DNA from: a virus
Virus record (IMG/VR): IMGVR_UViG_3300021963_008193
Location: 1-64,000 of that record
Length of the DNA: 64,000 nt
Strand: one strand, 5' to 3'
The translations under genes were made by a program, and so were the position numbers. The notes beneath the pieces are model-generated. The model did not search any database. It was not told the origin of the DNA and saw nothing but the letters and a program-made list of their open reading frames with translations. Of the stretch, positions 51,178-61,264 are shown piece after piece. Within the stretch, counting starts at the first letter, position 1. Each line of letters opens with the position of its first letter.

Positions 51178-54100
51178 ATGCCTAATATTAAAATATCACA
51201 ACTTCCTTATGTCGGTAAAACGGGTTATACCTCTAACGACATAGTTCCTTTTGTTAGTTACATAAATCCAACGGGTACTACAAGTGAAACTAAAATAGAT
51301 GACATAAAAGATTATGTTTTAGACAATTCATTTGTACAAAACGTAATTAAAGTTGGTAAAGGTGGTGATGTTGATTTTACATCTTTAAATGATGCAATAC
51401 AATCAATTACAGGTTCCTCAGATAGTAATAGGTTTACAATTCAAGTCGGACCTGGAGTATATGTTGAACCTCCAATGAGTTTAATTGGTAAAGAATACGT
51501 TAGTATAGTTGGTGATGATATATATTCGGTTGTTATTGTACCTGATAATCCATCAAATACTATAATACGACTAGGTAATACGAGTTATATCTCATTTTTA
51601 ACAATTAGTGGTGCAACTTCAGGGGTCGGTATTTCGTGTGATAACTTAGGAGGTTTTGCTTTAGTACATAAAATATCAATGTACGATAATGATGTACAAA
51701 TTACTGTAATCTCAACAGTTGATAATACACAATTTTATGGGGAATATATAGATTTAAATGGGTACTATAGTTACGGTGTATATGTAATTGCACAGTCAAA
51801 TTACCAAGCATTTGCTAATTTAGAAAATCACTTTAACTTCCCATCAGGAAACCCGACAATTGCAAACTTTTGTCAAGGACAAAATTCTGTTTTGAGTTTT
51901 GATAGTGGTAGTGCGATTGGTGTTGGAGTACCTGGGTCAGTAGCCTTTTGGCTTGAAGACAGTTCTCAAATGACAATGTCCAATTCTAATATTGTAGGTT
52001 GGGATGTCGCAATTAGAATTGCAAATAATGGGGGTCCATCAACATTTGATATTGATGGGGTTAGTATACGTGACTCGGTTACATATGATTTATCGGTTGA
52101 CCACATTGATACTCAAGGAACTATACAAGGTAGTTTATCTCACCAGTTAATTAGTAACGTTTCAGAAAACGTTTATTGGGGTTTTTTAGACCATACGGAT
52201 GGTGAGTTTGATATTACAAGAAAACTTTCAGTAACATTTAAAGACGGAACACACACTGATTTATCGACCTTAATTTTTGAAGGGGGTACAATGGGTGTTC
52301 TTGAGGGTGGTGTTATTACAATAGTAAGTGGACTTACTTTTAGTATTTCTGAGGGGTATGGATATTTGGAAAGTATTATTGATAATGGTATTATCAAAAG
52401 ATACGATTGGTTAGATACTCAACACACATTATTACCAAAACAAAACCAATACATTTATATTAATAATAACGGAATTTTATCTAATTCAGGTACAAGACCA
52501 AACTCAATTTACAATATTGTACTTGGTAGAGTTGTAACAAATTCTACTAATATAATAATGATTGACGCAAGTCCATTACAAGCATCGCATACTTCAAACT
52601 TATATGGTAATTTATTTAGAAACGCATTAGGACCAATTTATGACTCAGGCTCAATTGTAACTGAAAATAATACCGTTTACCATTTAGATGTTACAGGTGG
52701 GGATTATTACTACTCAACAAATGAATACTTACCAAGTGGTGGAACTGATATTACATTTACAATGTATTATGGTGATGGCACTACAGGTTGGACAACCTCG
52801 GCAACAACTGAAGTCGTTAATGGATGGGATGATGGTAGCGGAACTATTGCTCCATTACCTACAACAGGATTTACAAAACATACATTATATGTTGTTGGTG
52901 AAGGAATAAATGAACAATACTTTTTAGTTTTAGGTCAAGAGAAATATACAAGTTTAATTGAAACTGAAAATGGTTTATTACCGATTCCACCGACTTACTT
53001 TGAGGACTCGGTGACTCAGATTGCGTCTATTTATATACAACAAGGACAACCAAGTATTGTTCAGATTGAGGATATTAGACCTGTAATTGGTTTTAAAGCA
53101 GGTGGAGTAAACGCATCTTCATTACACGCCAATTTATTAGGATTGAGTGCGGATGACCACACACAATATCTTTTAGTTGATGGTGGTAGAGCTATGGAAG
53201 GTGACCTTGATATGGGTGGTAACGACATACTAAATGTTGATAGGATTCTAAGTGATAACGTAACATCAACAAGTGTATCTGCAACAACTTATTATAATTT
53301 ACCTATTGACCCTGATACATATGTTACAGGTTTTACATATAATAACAACGTTTTCACGGTAAAACAAAACAATGGTCAACCTGATTTGACCGCGGTTATT
53401 AATTCAGTAACAGGATGGACAGTTAATGGTAATTTAACCGTAACAGGTGATACATCAGTACAAGGATTAACCGCAACAACAATCTCCGCAACAACTTATC
53501 AGAACTTGCCTGTTGACCCTAATACATTTGTTACGGCATTTACCTACAATAACAATGTTTTCACTTTAAAACAAAATAATGGACAACCTGATTTAAGTAC
53601 AACAATTAATACTGTGACGGGGTTAACAGTTAATGGTGATTTAACTGTAACAGGAAATACATCAATGAAGTCAGTTACTGCGACAACAGTAAGTGCATCA
53701 ACCGTAACTATACAATCAACAAATGTTCCACCAACTCCAACCGTTTCAACACCATTCATTGACAATTATGATAGGGTAACTTTATCCCCAGGAGGGACAC
53801 CATCTTTAACGTATACGAATACAAATACAGGTGGAGGAAATTCTACAATAGTAACAAATTATTTAAACTTAAATAATGGAACTCCTGCGGGTCAGTCGTA
53901 CACAACGGTCCCACTTTCAGGATTTGGTTCACCATTTAACCCAACGTTATCTAGTAATAACCCATTATCCACAATTGAATGGACTTTCAATTTAAGGACT
54001 AATAGAGCCGCAATATTTGCGGGATTTGGGGCTTCCTCATACGGTGGAGCGGTAGTGTTAGTAGGGTCAAACACTAACTTACAAAGTGCGGGTAGTGGTT

Positions 54101-55071
54101 ACGCATTAGTCTATGGTACGACAGGTACACGAAATTGGAAACTTGTTAAATATAATAATGGTCTTGCGGGAACTCAAACAGATATCATTACTGGTGGACT
54201 TTTCTCAGGTAACACAAATTATGTCAGTGCTAGAATTTTATATACACCATCAACAAATACTTGGTCGTATTATTTTAGAGATGATGGACCAACTGCTTGG
54301 GCGGACCCAACCACAACTAATACATTAATAGGTTCTGCAGTTGATAGCACATACACCTCAACACTTATGAGTGTTTTTGGAGTATTTTTTAACTACTCCA
54401 CCGCGGCATCACAAAATTTACAATTTGATAATTTAAGGGTACAACAAAGTATAACCCCTAGTGCATCTACCGTAGATTCGGTAGTGGTAAAAAATTATGT
54501 AGGTAGTGAGGTCTTCAAAGTAAAAGATGACGGTACAACAACTATGTCAGGGACTGTAACTTCATCAATAGGGTTCTTTGGTTCTTTTTCAGGTACTCAC
54601 TTAGGTAATGGAAGTTCCTTAACTTTAGGTCAATCAGGTGTAATGGTTACAGGTACGACCGCGTTAACTGTTACAAATGCAACAACCGCGTTGACTTTAA
54701 TTCCAGGTTTATCAACAACAATTACAGTTTCGGGTCAAACCATGGTTTATATACAAACAAACGGTGGAGTCAATACTACTGCAACAACATCTACGGGTGG
54801 TTCGGCCTTAGATATTGGAATTTTAGTTGATGGTGCGGTATTAGCCGCAGGGGGGTATCAGAGAATATACGCCGACAACCCAACGGCAAATGCAACAGTT
54901 ACCAACTGGGTAGCCAATTGGAATACTTCGGTACTACTTACTTTAGCGGCGGGTTCACATACTATTGAGGTAGATGCCGTTTATGTTGCAGGTTCTACCG
55001 CAACTGTTAGTGGTGGTAGTGGGGCAATAAAACAAGGTACATTATCAGTAATGGTTTTAAAAAGTAATTAA
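51178..55071 (+). CDS. Large tail fibre with beta-helix and LamG-like regions
   Basis: The 1297-residue protein starts with the fibre-attachment motif (MPNIKISQLPYVGKTGYTSN). Residues about 55-330 look like a right-handed beta-helix (pectate-lyase-like) with FTIQVGPGVYVEP and repeating turn strands. A phage-fibre block (ADDHTQYLLVDGGRAMEGDL) is at about 660. Two near-identical ~70-residue repeats (YNLPIDPDTYVTGFTYNNNV and the second copy about 207 bases later) follow, then a lectin-like region at about 860-1100 and a C-terminal beta domain. It is the main host-recognition fibre candidate and might cut or bind host polysaccharide. Confidence 0.8.
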   Translation: MPNIKISQLPYVGKTGYTSNDIVPFVSYINPTGTTSETKIDDIKDYVLDNSFVQNVIKVGKGGDVDFTSLNDAIQSITGSSDSNRFTIQVGPGVYVEPPMSLIGKEYVSIVGDDIYSVVIVPDNPSNTIIRLGNTSYISFLTISGATSGVGISCDNLGGFALVHKISMYDNDVQITVISTVDNTQFYGEYIDLNGYYSYGVYVIAQSNYQAFANLENHFNFPSGNPTIANFCQGQNSVLSFDSGSAIGVGVPGSVAFWLEDSSQMTMSNSNIVGWDVAIRIANNGGPSTFDIDGVSIRDSVTYDLSVDHIDTQGTIQGSLSHQLISNVSENVYWGFLDHTDGEFDITRKLSVTFKDGTHTDLSTLIFEGGTMGVLEGGVITIVSGLTFSISEGYGYLESIIDNGIIKRYDWLDTQHTLLPKQNQYIYINNNGILSNSGTRPNSIYNIVLGRVVTNSTNIIMIDASPLQASHTSNLYGNLFRNALGPIYDSGSIVTENNTVYHLDVTGGDYYYSTNEYLPSGGTDITFTMYYGDGTTGWTTSATTEVVNGWDDGSGTIAPLPTTGFTKHTLYVVGEGINEQYFLVLGQEKYTSLIETENGLLPIPPTYFEDSVTQIASIYIQQGQPSIVQIEDIRPVIGFKAGGVNASSLHANLLGLSADDHTQYLLVDGGRAMEGDLDMGGNDILNVDRILSDNVTSTSVSATTYYNLPIDPDTYVTGFTYNNNVFTVKQNNGQPDLTAVINSVTGWTVNGNLTVTGDTSVQGLTATTISATTYQNLPVDPNTFVTAFTYNNNVFTLKQNNGQPDLSTTINTVTGLTVNGDLTVTGNTSMKSVTATTVSASTVTIQSTNVPPTPTVSTPFIDNYDRVTLSPGGTPSLTYTNTNTGGGNSTIVTNYLNLNNGTPAGQSYTTVPLSGFGSPFNPTLSSNNPLSTIEWTFNLRTNRAAIFAGFGASSYGGAVVLVGSNTNLQSAGSGYALVYGTTGTRNWKLVKYNNGLAGTQTDIITGGLFSGNTNYVSARILYTPSTNTWSYYFRDDGPTAWADPTTTNTLIGSAVDSTYTSTLMSVFGVFFNYSTAASQNLQFDNLRVQQSITPSASTVDSVVVKNYVGSEVFKVKDDGTTTMSGTVTSSIGFFGSFSGTHLGNGSSLTLGQSGVMVTGTTALTVTNATTALTLIPGLSTTITVSGQTMVYIQTNGGVNTTATTSTGGSALDIGILVDGAVLAAGGYQRIYADNPTANATVTNWVANWNTSVLLTLAAGSHTIEVDAVYVAGSTATVSGGSGAIKQGTLSVMVLKSN
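53278..53690 (+). repeat. Tandem ~207-bp repeat in tail fibre gene
   Basis: Two adjacent segments of about 207 bases encode nearly the same ~69-residue unit (T-Y-x-N-L-P-x-D-P, then NNVFT-x-KQNNGQPDL and V-N-G-x-L-T-V-T-G). Boundaries are approximate. Confidence 0.75.
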
Positions 55072-55072
55072 T

Positions 55073-55444
55073 ATGAATTATACAGATTGGAACGGATTAA
55101 TAATAACCCTTTTTCAAAATGGGTCTGAATTAAATAAAAATTTAATTATGAGGGTCGACATTGAGAAGATGAATAATTTAATAGTTAAAACGTTATTAAT
55201 TGATGTTTTATCTATGATGACATCCGAAAATTTAAAAACACAAACTAACTCAGATTTAACCTCAAATTGTAACAATTGGGATGAGATGAGTTTGTCTTTA
55301 TTTTTAGATAATGTTTTATATGGAAATATTATTTTAAATAGAATAGAATTTACAAGTAACTTGATAGACTCAAATGATTTTTTATATAATAAATTTATAG
55401 AATTATCAGGGATAGTAATAAGTGATACTCAAATAACAAATTAA
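55073..55444 (+). CDS. Small unknown protein downstream of the tail fibre
   Basis: The 123-residue protein (MNYTDWNGLIITLFQNGSEL start) begins 1 base after the fibre stop and is helical with Ile/Leu/Asn-rich segments. It may be a fibre chaperone or assembly partner, but this rests only on position. No family recognised. Confidence 0.5.
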   Translation: MNYTDWNGLIITLFQNGSELNKNLIMRVDIEKMNNLIVKTLLIDVLSMMTSENLKTQTNSDLTSNCNNWDEMSLSLFLDNVLYGNIILNRIEFTSNLIDSNDFLYNKFIELSGIVISDTQITN

Positions 55445-55481
55445 ATTTATGTGTTAAGAACACCATTTTTACTATTAAATA

Positions 55482-57950
55482 ATGATTGAAATAACAGGGG
55501 CAACGGGCTCAGGGCCATATGATATTATTATATGTGACATTACGTTGACATATTGTTACCCCGTTGCTTATTCTGTCTCAATTCCACCAACATATTACGC
55601 AACAATTCCATCTGAACTTGAGGGGGTTACTCAAGTTGCGGTTCAATTAATTGATTCTTTAGGTTGTCCTTGCGTTCAGATATGTGATTGTCCAATACCG
55701 TCAGTTACACCAACGTTAACACCTACGGTTACGCCGACAATGATTGTTGAATGCAATTGTATTACATTTGAAAACACTTTATCGGACCCACAAGATTATA
55801 CATATACAAATTGTGATGGAACTGTGATTTACGGTTCTATTTATGGTGAAACTTCACTTTATGTTTGTGGTAAATTACCAAGTACAAATAGTGAATATGT
55901 TAATATAACAATCTCTTCATTTTGTGTTGGAGGTTCTTGTCCTCCACCAACACAAACACCAACACCAAGTATCACCCCAACAAATAGTTTACCACCAATT
56001 ACTGGTATTTTTGAAGACTGTTGTGACCCAACAAATATAATGGCTATTACAACAATACCATTTAGTTTTTATCCTTTATCAGGAGTTTATTACGTTGAGA
56101 GTTCAGGATTTAATGGTTGTGTGAATTTATTAACAACAACATTCTATGATAATGTTTATACTTATGTTGACGCAACAACCTTTATTGATTGTATGGATTG
56201 TCAAATATCATACCCATGCTCAACTCCTACACCAACAATGACCCCAACTAATACCACAACCCCTACATTTACACCGACAAATACCCCAACAATGACAGAA
56301 AGTCCTACACCGACACTTACTCAAACTATTTCACCAACAATAACTCCTACAAATACAATTACCCCAACGTTAACTCCTACAATAACCCCAACAAATACAT
56401 TAACCGTTACTCCAACTAATACAATTACTCCAACTAATACTATCACACCTACAAATACGATTACACCAACTAATACTATCACACCAACCCATACAATTAC
56501 CCCAACAAATACTATCACACCTACAAATACTATCACACCTACAGTAACTCCAAGTATTTCATTGACACCTACTCAAACAGTGACACAAACCCCAACTCAA
56601 ACCATAACCCCTACTATTTCATTAACACCAACTAAAACTGTAACACCAACAATAACTGCGACTATTTCATTAACACCAACTAAAACTGTAACACCAACAA
56701 TTTCATTAACACCAACTAATACTATTACCCCAACAATAACTCCTACAAATACGATTACGCCTACTCAGACTATTACACCTACAAATACTATTACACCAAC
56801 TCAGACTATTACACCAACTCAAACTGTAACACCATCAATAACACCTACAATATCATTATCACCTAGAAATACCTCAACGCCTACTCAAACTATTACTCCA
56901 ACCGTTACTCCGACAATTTCGTTAACACCAACGATTTCGTTAACGCCAACACAAACCCCAACTAAAACTACGACCCCTACAATTTCGTTAACACCAACAC
57001 AAACTCCGACTAAAACTACAACCCCTACAATTTCATTAACCCCGACACAAACTATAACGCCAACAGTTACCCCTACAATTTCACTAACTCCAACTATTTC
57101 ATTAACTCCGACAAGAACAATTACACCAACTGTAACCCCAACTATTTCATTAACTCCAACTAATACAAATACTCCAACAATAACACCTGCTCGTACATCA
57201 ACCCCAACTCAAACAATTACCCCAACAAATACTTTAACACCTACTAATACAGGTACTCCTGGTGTTTCTGTAACTCCTACAATTTCATTAACTCCAACAC
57301 AAACTATAACACCGACAGTTACTCCTACAATTTCATTAACTCCAACACAAACTATAACACCGACAGTTACCCCTACAATTTCATTAACTCCAACACAAAC
57401 TATAACACCGACAGTTACCCCTACAATTTCATTAAGTCCAACAATATCACTAACACCTACGATTTCATTAACTCCAACCAATACCCCAACTAAAACTGTT
57501 ACACCAAGTATCACATTGACACCGACAAATACAAATACTCCGACAATGACAATTACACCAACTGTTACACCTACAATTTCATTAACTCCAACTAATACAA
57601 ATACACCGACTCAAACACCAACTAAAACTACAACACCAACTATCTCATTAACACCTACAATATCCTTAACGCCAACGATTTCGTTAACTCCAACTCAGAC
57701 TATAACTCAAACAGTAACACCTACGATTTCATTAACTCCAACAATATCCTTAACGCCAACTAACACTCAGACACCAACTAACACGCCTGCACGTACATCA
57801 ACCCCAACACAAACATTAACTCCAACAGTGACTCCAACAATATCCTTAACGCCAACGATTTCATTAACACCAACAATTTCATTAACCCCTACTCAAACAA
57901 TAACGCCAACTAATAAATCACACCGACAGTTACACCTACAATTTCATTAA
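55482..57950 (+). CDS. Thr-Pro repeat fibre protein, first part of a frameshifted gene
   Basis: The 822-residue frame has a small N-terminal domain, two Cys-rich beta segments, then from about residue 245 hundreds of residues of T-P-T-x repeats ([11 protein letters not shown] and variants). It ends with [15 protein letters not shown], which no longer fits the repeat. In another frame the repeat continues immediately after base 57916 and runs to 59281. Restoring one base around 57913-57917 joins both into a protein of about 1266 residues. The repeat DNA is codon-varied, so the repeat is kept at the protein level. Confidence 0.75.
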   Translation: MIEITGATGSGPYDIIICDITLTYCYPVAYSVSIPPTYYATIPSELEGVTQVAVQLIDSLGCPCVQICDCPIPSVTPTLTPTVTPTMIVECNCITFENTLSDPQDYTYTNCDGTVIYGSIYGETSLYVCGKLPSTNSEYVNITISSFCVGGSCPPPTQTPTPSITPTNSLPPITGIFEDCCDPTNIMAITTIPFSFYPLSGVYYVESSGFNGCVNLLTTTFYDNVYTYVDATTFIDCMDCQISYPCSTPTPTMTPTNTTTPTFTPTNTPTMTESPTPTLTQTISPTITPTNTITPTLTPTITPTNTLTVTPTNTITPTNTITPTNTITPTNTITPTHTITPTNTITPTNTITPTVTPSISLTPTQTVTQTPTQTITPTISLTPTKTVTPTITATISLTPTKTVTPTISLTPTNTITPTITPTNTITPTQTITPTNTITPTQTITPTQTVTPSITPTISLSPRNTSTPTQTITPTVTPTISLTPTISLTPTQTPTKTTTPTISLTPTQTPTKTTTPTISLTPTQTITPTVTPTISLTPTISLTPTRTITPTVTPTISLTPTNTNTPTITPARTSTPTQTITPTNTLTPTNTGTPGVSVTPTISLTPTQTITPTVTPTISLTPTQTITPTVTPTISLTPTQTITPTVTPTISLSPTISLTPTISLTPTNTPTKTVTPSITLTPTNTNTPTMTITPTVTPTISLTPTNTNTPTQTPTKTTTPTISLTPTISLTPTISLTPTQTITQTVTPTISLTPTISLTPTNTQTPTNTPARTSTPTQTLTPTVTPTISLTPTISLTPTISLTPTQTITPTNKSHRQLHLQFH
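57292..57440 (+). repeat. Tandem ~48-bp repeats in Thr-Pro gene
   Basis: About three near-identical units of about 48 bases (CTCCAACACAAACTATAACA and onward) encode the [16 protein letters not shown] unit. They are embedded in the Thr-Pro gene and may change copy number. Confidence 0.65.
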
Positions 57951-59281
57951 CACCAACTAATACGGGAACACCAGGAAATTCTGCAACACCAACACAAACA
58001 TTAACCCCTACCCAAACTCCGACTAAAACCGTGACACCAACGATTTCATTAACACCGACTCAAACATCTACAGTAACTATTACTCCAACAATTTCATTAA
58101 CACCAACACAAACTCCGACTAAAACTGTTACACCAACAATATCATTAACTCCAACCCAAACAATTACCCCAACTGTTACACCGACAATTTCATTAACCCC
58201 TACAATATCGTTAACTCCAACCCAAACAATTACCCCAACTGTTACACCTACAATTTCATTAACTCCAACTAATACAAATACACCGACTCAAACACCAACT
58301 AAAACTACAACACCAACTATCTCATTAACACCTACAATATCCTTAACCCCAACTAGAACTATTACGCCTACAATATCGTTAACACCGACTCAAACACCAA
58401 CTAAAACTACAACACCTACAATTTCGTTAACTCCAACGATTTCATTAACTCCTACAATTTCGTTAACTCCAACGATTTCATTAACTCCAACTATAACCCC
58501 AACACCAACTATAACTCAAACACCAACAAAAACAGTAACACCAAGTGTTAGTAATAAACCTACTGACACACCTGCGGTAACTCCTACAATTTCGTTAACA
58601 CCAACCATAACACCAACAAAAACTGTTACTCCGACCATAACACCAACAAAAACTGTTACTCCGACCATAACACCAACAAAAACTGTTACTCCGACCATAA
58701 CACCAACTCCAAGTGCAACATGTCTTACTTATCGTTTAACGGCGGGTAAAACTAATGCCACTTTCACATTCACACCTTGTTGTGGGGAACCAACAACATC
58801 ACCTGTAACACTTGTAAGTACTGATAGTATTGACGTTTGCTCAACAACATTACCAACAACTGCAAATCCTGGAGCAACGATAGTTGGACTGAATACCCCA
58901 TGTACATTATGTAATGATGCGATAGTGGCGATTAATTATAGAACGTCTAATAGTGGAACAACCACAAGCCAAACAGGAACTTTAAGTTACACATTAAATG
59001 GGGGGTCACCTATAGTGATAAGTTCAATACTACGGTCAAATTTAGGGACAAATTATGTTGGTTTTACTCCTATTACATGTAATTATGGTGACGTTTTAGT
59101 ATTTAATTTTTCAGCAAATGTTGGTGGGGATAATTCATGGGGTGTTGGTAACTTAGGACCATATAATAATATTGGATGTTTTACGGCAAACGATTACACC
59201 TATACCGTGACATCAACAGGTCTTACTAATCTATACTTCAACATTACTTCCCAAAATACCATATGGGGGGCAACTTGTTAA
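57917..59281 (+). CDS. Thr-Pro repeat fibre protein, second part of a frameshifted gene
   Basis: The frame is open from 57917 but has no ATG near its start; the first alternative start is a GTG at 58031, giving 416 residues. It continues the T-P-T-x repeat of the preceding ORF for about 270 residues and then has a ~185-residue C-terminal domain with eight Cys ([20 protein letters not shown] start; ending NTIWGATC). There is no promoter-like motif or leader between the two ORFs, so this is most likely the C-terminal part of one gene interrupted by a one-base indel, or joined by an unusual frameshift. Confidence 0.75.
   Translation: MTPTVTPTISLTPTNTGTPGNSATPTQTLTPTQTPTKTVTPTISLTPTQTSTVTITPTISLTPTQTPTKTVTPTISLTPTQTITPTVTPTISLTPTISLTPTQTITPTVTPTISLTPTNTNTPTQTPTKTTTPTISLTPTISLTPTRTITPTISLTPTQTPTKTTTPTISLTPTISLTPTISLTPTISLTPTITPTPTITQTPTKTVTPSVSNKPTDTPAVTPTISLTPTITPTKTVTPTITPTKTVTPTITPTKTVTPTITPTPSATCLTYRLTAGKTNATFTFTPCCGEPTTSPVTLVSTDSIDVCSTTLPTTANPGATIVGLNTPCTLCNDAIVAINYRTSNSGTTTSQTGTLSYTLNGGSPIVISSILRSNLGTNYVGFTPITCNYGDVLVFNFSANVGGDNSWGVGNLGPYNNIGCFTANDYTYTVTSTGLTNLYFNITSQNTIWGATC
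58604..58693 (+). repeat. 30-bp tandem repeat, three exact copies
   Basis: Three exact head-to-tail copies of a 30-base unit (ACCATAACACCAACAAAAAC and ten more bases) encode [10 protein letters not shown]. They lie near the end of the Thr-Pro stalk. Confidence 0.9.
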
Positions 59282-59292
59282 TTTAAGTAATC

Positions 59293-59300
59293 TATTTATT
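59293..59300 (+). promoter_or_regulatory. TATTTATT motif, candidate late promoter of the modification cassette
   Basis: TATTTATT lies 40 bases before the ATG at 59341, farther than usual; the intervening leader is A/T-rich. Confidence 0.35.
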
Positions 59301-59340
59301 TTAAACGAAAACAAATTACTTTTTTCATAAAAAAAGAAGT

Positions 59341-60588
59341 ATGAGAATATTTGTGCAAATCGCATCCTACAGGGACCCCCAATTATTACCGACAATAAAA
59401 AATATGTTTGAAAATGCTAAGAAACCTAAAAATTTGGTTTTAAGTATTTGTAGACAATATCATCCTGAAGATGGTTTTGATAATCTTGATGAATACAGAG
59501 ATGATGATAGATTTAGAATTATTGATATTTTATATTCGGAATCAAAAGGAGTATGTTGGGCAAGAAATTTAACACAACAACAATATCAAGGTGAGGAATA
59601 CACTTTACAGATTGACTCTCATATGAGATTTGAAAAGAATTGGGACGATACCCTAATAAAAATGATTAAACAACTTCAAAAGAAAGGATTTGAGAAACCA
59701 TTATTAACAGGTTATGTTTCTTCTTTTGACCCCGATAATGACCCGCAAGGAAGAATCCAAGAACCATGGAGAATGGTATTTGATAGATTTATTCCTGAAG
59801 GTGCGGTTTTCTTTTTACCTGAAACAATACCAGGGTGGAAAGAAATGAAAGAACCTGTAACCGCAAGATTTTATTCTGCTCACTTCGCGTTTACAATAGG
59901 TAAATTCAGTGAAGAGGTTCAACACGACCCTGAATTTTATTTTCATGGTGAAGAAATTTCAATTGCCGCAAGAGCTTACACTCATGGGTATGATTTATTC
60001 CACCCACATAAAGTAGTGATTTGGCACGAATATACTCGTAAAGGTAGGACCAAGCAATGGGATGATGATAAAGAATGGGTTAAGAAAAATGATGTGTCTC
60101 ATGCCAAAAATAGACAACTATTCGGAATGGATGATGAGGAAGTTACATTAGAATTTGGTAAATACGGTTTTGGAACTGAAAGAACATTAAAAGAATATGA
60201 AATTTATTCAGGGTTGAGGTTTTCAAGAAGAGCGGTTCAACAATATACTTTAGATAAATTATACCCACCAAACCCTCAGGTTTTTGATACTGAAGAAGAA
60301 TGGGAAAATAGTTTTGCGAGTATCTTTAAACATTGTATCGATGTTGGATTTTACCAAGTCCCTGAAAAAGATTATGAGTTTTGGGTAGTAGCGTTCCATG
60401 ACGAAAATGACGAAACCATTTTTAGAAAAGATGCTGACATACATGAGATTAATCGAATGATGACAGACCCTGATGGGTATTGTAAAGTATGGAGAGATTT
60501 CCAAACAACACATAAACCAAAATATTGGGTAATATGGCCTTATAGTACATCAAAAGGTTGGTGTGAAAGATTAACAGGAAATTTATAA
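59341..60588 (+). CDS. GT60-like GlcNAc-transferase (Skp1-type)
   Basis: The 415-residue protein matches the GlcNAc-transferase family PF11397 (CAZy GT60), known from Dictyostelium and protozoa as UDP-GlcNAc:polypeptide GlcNAc-transferases that modify hydroxyproline or Thr. Motifs: QIASYRDPQL (residues 6-15), VCWARNL, LQIDSHMRFEKNWD with the D-x-H metal motif at residues 92-94, FYSAHFAFTIGKF, and FHGEEISIAARAYTHG around 201-216. It lies 59 bases after the Thr-Pro stalk gene and 4 bases before an FkbM methyltransferase. Modification of the neighbouring Thr-Pro fibres is an inference from family and position. Confidence 0.85.
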   Translation: MRIFVQIASYRDPQLLPTIKNMFENAKKPKNLVLSICRQYHPEDGFDNLDEYRDDDRFRIIDILYSESKGVCWARNLTQQQYQGEEYTLQIDSHMRFEKNWDDTLIKMIKQLQKKGFEKPLLTGYVSSFDPDNDPQGRIQEPWRMVFDRFIPEGAVFFLPETIPGWKEMKEPVTARFYSAHFAFTIGKFSEEVQHDPEFYFHGEEISIAARAYTHGYDLFHPHKVVIWHEYTRKGRTKQWDDDKEWVKKNDVSHAKNRQLFGMDDEEVTLEFGKYGFGTERTLKEYEIYSGLRFSRRAVQQYTLDKLYPPNPQVFDTEEEWENSFASIFKHCIDVGFYQVPEKDYEFWVVAFHDENDETIFRKDADIHEINRMMTDPDGYCKVWRDFQTTHKPKYWVIWPYSTSKGWCERLTGNL

Positions 60589-60592
60589 TTAT

Positions 60593-61264
60593 ATGAACAC
60601 ATTTAATTTACCAGAGTTAGAAACTCTAATTTACGAAAAAACAAATAGTTTTATTATCATTGGGGCCTTTGATGGGGAAAGTCATGATAATTTTTTTACT
60701 AAAATACAAGAAAAACCAAATAAAAATAACAATACGATAATTTTTGTAGAGCCCGTAGAAAAGTACTACAACGAGTTAACAAAAAAAGTTAGTTCATTGG
60801 TTAATTATAACGTTATATGTGAGAACACGGCAATTTCAGATAAAGTTGAGTCTATTGAAATGGTTTCTGTTAAACCTAATTTATTGGATAAATACGGTTG
60901 GTATATAGAAGGGTGTGCGTGTGTTGTTGAGAACAATACCCCGTTAAATATCTACATGAAAGAGGTAGAGGAAATCGACATTGATAGAGAAGAAATTACA
61001 ACTATTACGTTTAATGATTTATTATTTAAACATGGTTTACCTACCATCGATTTTTTACAAATTGATACTGAAGGTTATGATGAAAGAATTTTAAATACCA
61101 TTAATTTTGAATCATTGAACATCAAATTTATAAAATTTGAAAGACATTATTTAAGTGAAGGATTCATCGAGGTCTTTATAAATAAATTAGAGGTACTTGA
61201 TTATTCATATTATTGGGACAATGATAATTACTACTTTGTTAAAAATTCAATTATTAATGGCTAA
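60593..61264 (+). CDS. FkbM-type methyltransferase
   Basis: The 223-residue protein has the FkbM pattern: SFIIIGAFDGESHDNFF, TIIFVEPVEKYYNELTKKV and IDFLQIDTEGYDERILNTI. FkbM enzymes methylate sugar or polyketide hydroxyls. The end overlaps the carbamoyltransferase by 8 bases, so it belongs to a tight modification operon. The natural acceptor may be the sugar added by the upstream enzyme; that is inference. Confidence 0.82.
   Translation: MNTFNLPELETLIYEKTNSFIIIGAFDGESHDNFFTKIQEKPNKNNNTIIFVEPVEKYYNELTKKVSSLVNYNVICENTAISDKVESIEMVSVKPNLLDKYGWYIEGCACVVENNTPLNIYMKEVEEIDIDREEITTITFNDLLFKHGLPTIDFLQIDTEGYDERILNTINFESLNIKFIKFERHYLSEGFIEVFINKLEVLDYSYYWDNDNYYFVKNSIING

Noticed and set aside
49278-57514. 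Long - strand frames rich in Val-Gly (VGVGV repeats)
   Set aside because: They mirror the Thr-Pro repeats on the + strand; no start context and no independent composition.
57911-57920. Programmed ribosomal frameshift site
   Set aside because: No heptanucleotide slippery site in the zero frame and no obvious downstream structure; a one-base indel is simpler.
56220-58700. Possible CRISPR-like or minisatellite array
   Set aside because: Repeats are coding, vary at synonymous positions, lack unique spacers of constant length and keep the T-P-T protein pattern.
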